A stretch of DNA of 64,000 nucleotides, taken from Biomphalaria glabrata. Its lineage: Eukaryota > Mollusca > Gastropoda > Planorbidae. A model generated the notes under the pieces. The model saw nothing but the letters and a program-made list of their open reading frames with translations, was not told the DNA's origin and searched no databases. Shown here in pieces: positions 63,601-64,000 of the stretch. The position numbers were made by a program, and so were the translations under genes. The DNA lies in assembly GCF_947242115.1 (NCBI RefSeq), contig NC_074713.1, forward strand, positions 29,064,697-29,128,696. Direction: 5' to 3'. Position 1 is the first letter of the stretch. Every line of letters begins with the position of its first letter.

Positions 63601-63974
63601 GACTAAGTAAGTCTAGTAAATATTTACCTTTCTTATTCTGAAAGGAGGAAAAACCCTCAAAGTGACTGTATTTTCAATAGAGCTCATCCTAGAGCACTGC
63701 CCAGGTCATCAATATGCCAACATACACTTAGTGCATTAAACCTACAAATTTTTTGAAACTTAATTCTTTAAATGAGGATATAAAATTAATATGAGTCAGC
63801 ATACGATACAAATAGTGTCACCTTGACATACAGATTGACACTTTTATATTACCTTGAATTCTTAAATTCCATTATTTGTGCTTACAGAACTGCTGAACAT
63901 CATGCAATCATGAGGAAAACATTTATATTTATTTTATTTATGGTGCTGATACTACCGTCACTTGGACTTACCAG
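48663..63974 (+). CDS. TMEM63: TMEM63 (OSCA/CSC1-family channel), 5' part
   Basis: Mechanosensitive/osmosensitive cation channel of the OSCA/TMEM63 family in plasma or endo-lysosomal membranes. Seventeen coding exons with agreeing phases: 48663-48815, 50170-50252, 51931-51966, 52959-52994, 54493-54583, 55124-55161, 57917-58056, 58422-58473, 59190-59298, 59776-59849, 60028-60108, 60726-60837, 61220-61353, 62031-62156, 62346-62505, 63500-63606, 63888-63974. That is 539 codons; the rest lies beyond the window. Diagnostic text: [14 protein letters not shown] (after the first membrane segment), [53 protein letters not shown] and [19 protein letters not shown] (cytosolic RRM-like domain), [87 protein letters not shown]. 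An acceptor just before the ATG implies a noncoding first exon upstream. Paralogue A/B/C cannot be chosen; invertebrates usually have one co-orthologue. Introns not listed elsewhere hold nothing I recognise. Confidence 0.93.
48965..49055 (+). repeat. Degenerate tRNA-like SINE head in TMEM63 intron
   Basis: AATAGCTCAGTGGCAGGCAC resembles an A box and TTTTAATTCAGACTTG a weak B box about 35 bases on, followed by a T-run. It is too degenerate to be a tRNA gene. Confidence 0.45.
49440..49910 (+). repeat. Dispersed repeat family copy 3, in TMEM63 intron
   Basis: Contains ACAAAGCTTATATCAACTC, AAGCTGAAATTTAGCACAAT, CTGACAACACAATAAT, GAATTAGTCCCCTTTTATAG, a tRNA-like part (GCAGAGTGGTTAA then GAGTTCGAATTCAG at about 49730-49785), and CCAACTGGTCCAGACAAGTG at the end. 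The tRNA-like boxes are best preserved in this copy and suggest a SINE-related origin. Confidence 0.7.
50747..51240 (+). pseudogene. pogo/Tigger-like transposase remnant
   Basis: A possible terminal repeat ACAGTTGATTCTTGATAGTC is followed near 50925-51190 by frames reading [14 protein letters not shown]-like, [20 protein letters not shown] and [10 protein letters not shown], which resemble the DNA-binding and HTH_CENPB regions of pogo/Tigger transposases (KEKxEIIKxxExG, LxxWFKxxR). The matching right terminal repeat was not found and the frame is broken. Lies in the TMEM63 intron before the 36-nt exon at 51931. Confidence 0.55.
51931..51966 (+). other. TMEM63 mini-exon a (36 nt, candidate cassette)
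   Basis: TTTTAAAG acceptor, 36 nt, GTAAGT donor. Enters and leaves in the same phase (two bases carried) and encodes [12 protein letters not shown]. Because it is a multiple of three and phase-neutral, it can be included or skipped without changing frame. No homology confirms it. Confidence 0.55.
52959..52994 (+). other. TMEM63 mini-exon b (36 nt, candidate cassette)
   Basis: TTATTTCAG acceptor, 36 nt, GTATGT donor. Same phase and length as the exon at 51931; encodes about [12 protein letters not shown]. Using the GTGTAT donor two bases earlier would put the next exon out of frame, which is why GTATGT was chosen. Confidence 0.55.
53972..54145. repeat. Direct duplication in TMEM63 intron
   Basis: A block of about 73 bp (TTATTTATATGCAGTTTATG ... 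CAGATTAATCC) at 53972-54044 recurs at 54072-54145 with a few differences, a 100-bp period. Confidence 0.75.
55232..57695. mobile_element. Non-autonomous hAT element (2.46 kb) in TMEM63 intron
   Basis: Termini TAGGGGTGCACCGGATAGT and its inverse at 57677-57695, flanked by a perfect 8-bp duplication ATTAATAT (55224-55231 and 57696-57703), the hAT signature. Subterminal regions are packed with CCGGATA/GGCCGGAGCCGG motifs on both sides. No transposase ORF is present. It lies between the exons ending at 55161 and starting at 57917. The perfect duplication suggests a fairly recent insertion. Confidence 0.92.
56841..57222. repeat. Two direct repeats inside the hAT element
   Basis: Blocks starting AGATTAACTACTAA at 56841 and 57047 share GTGACCTCTAGAGAGTG, CTCAATGTGATGG, ACAAATAAAAGGGG and AGTTGTTCATCT in order. 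A weaker related piece lies just upstream at about 56725-56790. Confidence 0.75.
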
Positions 63975-64000
63975 GTAATAGAATTCAATTATTATTGAAT

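Noticed and set aside
1-64000. CRISPR arrays, bacterial operons, riboswitches, rRNA genes
   Set aside because: No spaced repeats, ribosome-binding sites or conserved RNA cores were seen; gene structure is eukaryotic throughout.

Overview
The window looks like nuclear DNA of a mollusc, most likely a freshwater pulmonate snail. It is AT-rich, its genes are split by many small GT-AG introns, it carries tracts of AGATCT/TCTAGA palindromes (33.9-36.8 kb), and it holds several LINE fragments, hAT elements and a tRNA-derived SINE. The species is inference; the eukaryotic gene structure is seen directly. No prokaryotic, CRISPR or viral-genome features were found.

Host genes. (1) A terminal coding exon (1794-1999, +) of a gene I do not recognise, followed by about 5.5 kb of T-rich noncoding DNA ending at a good poly(A) signal (7496-7501). 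(2) A complete gene for the U11/U12 snRNP 48 kDa protein (SNRNP48) on the minus strand (32559 to 27483): seven coding exons, 478 residues, with the CHHC zinc finger used in U12-type 5' splice-site recognition and a long RS tail. (3) The first 17 coding exons of a TMEM63 (OSCA/CSC1-family mechanosensitive channel) gene on the plus strand, 48663-63974, running off the right edge. It includes two phase-matched 36-nt mini-exons, and an upstream exon at 44448 may supply an alternative N-terminus.

Mobile DNA. Between 7.7 and 25.6 kb is a Russian-doll insertion. A LINE in minus orientation, with its 5' half inverted (twin-priming geometry), was split by an LTR retrotransposon (8367-20028). One LTR of that element was split by a 6.6-kb DNA transposon (12589-19180) encoding an apparently intact five-exon, 945-residue RNase-H-type transposase whose superfamily I cannot name. 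The inverted LINE half was separately split by a 3.2-kb hAT element (22249-25449). Elsewhere are a 377-bp hAT MITE inside a dispersed repeat (25.7-26.4 kb), a decayed ZBED5-like hAT transposase (37.0-39.1 kb), a LINE inserted in a LINE (41.0-43.1 kb), several LINE 3' ends, an RNase-H-bearing LINE fragment (47.1-47.9 kb), a SINE (45.7-46.0 kb), a pogo/Tigger remnant (50.7-51.2 kb) and a 2.46-kb non-autonomous hAT element with perfect 8-bp duplications inside a TMEM63 intron (55.2-57.7 kb).

The host genes are unrelated in function and show no operon-like organisation. The most distinctive item is the unassigned, apparently intact DNA transposon at the centre of the nest.
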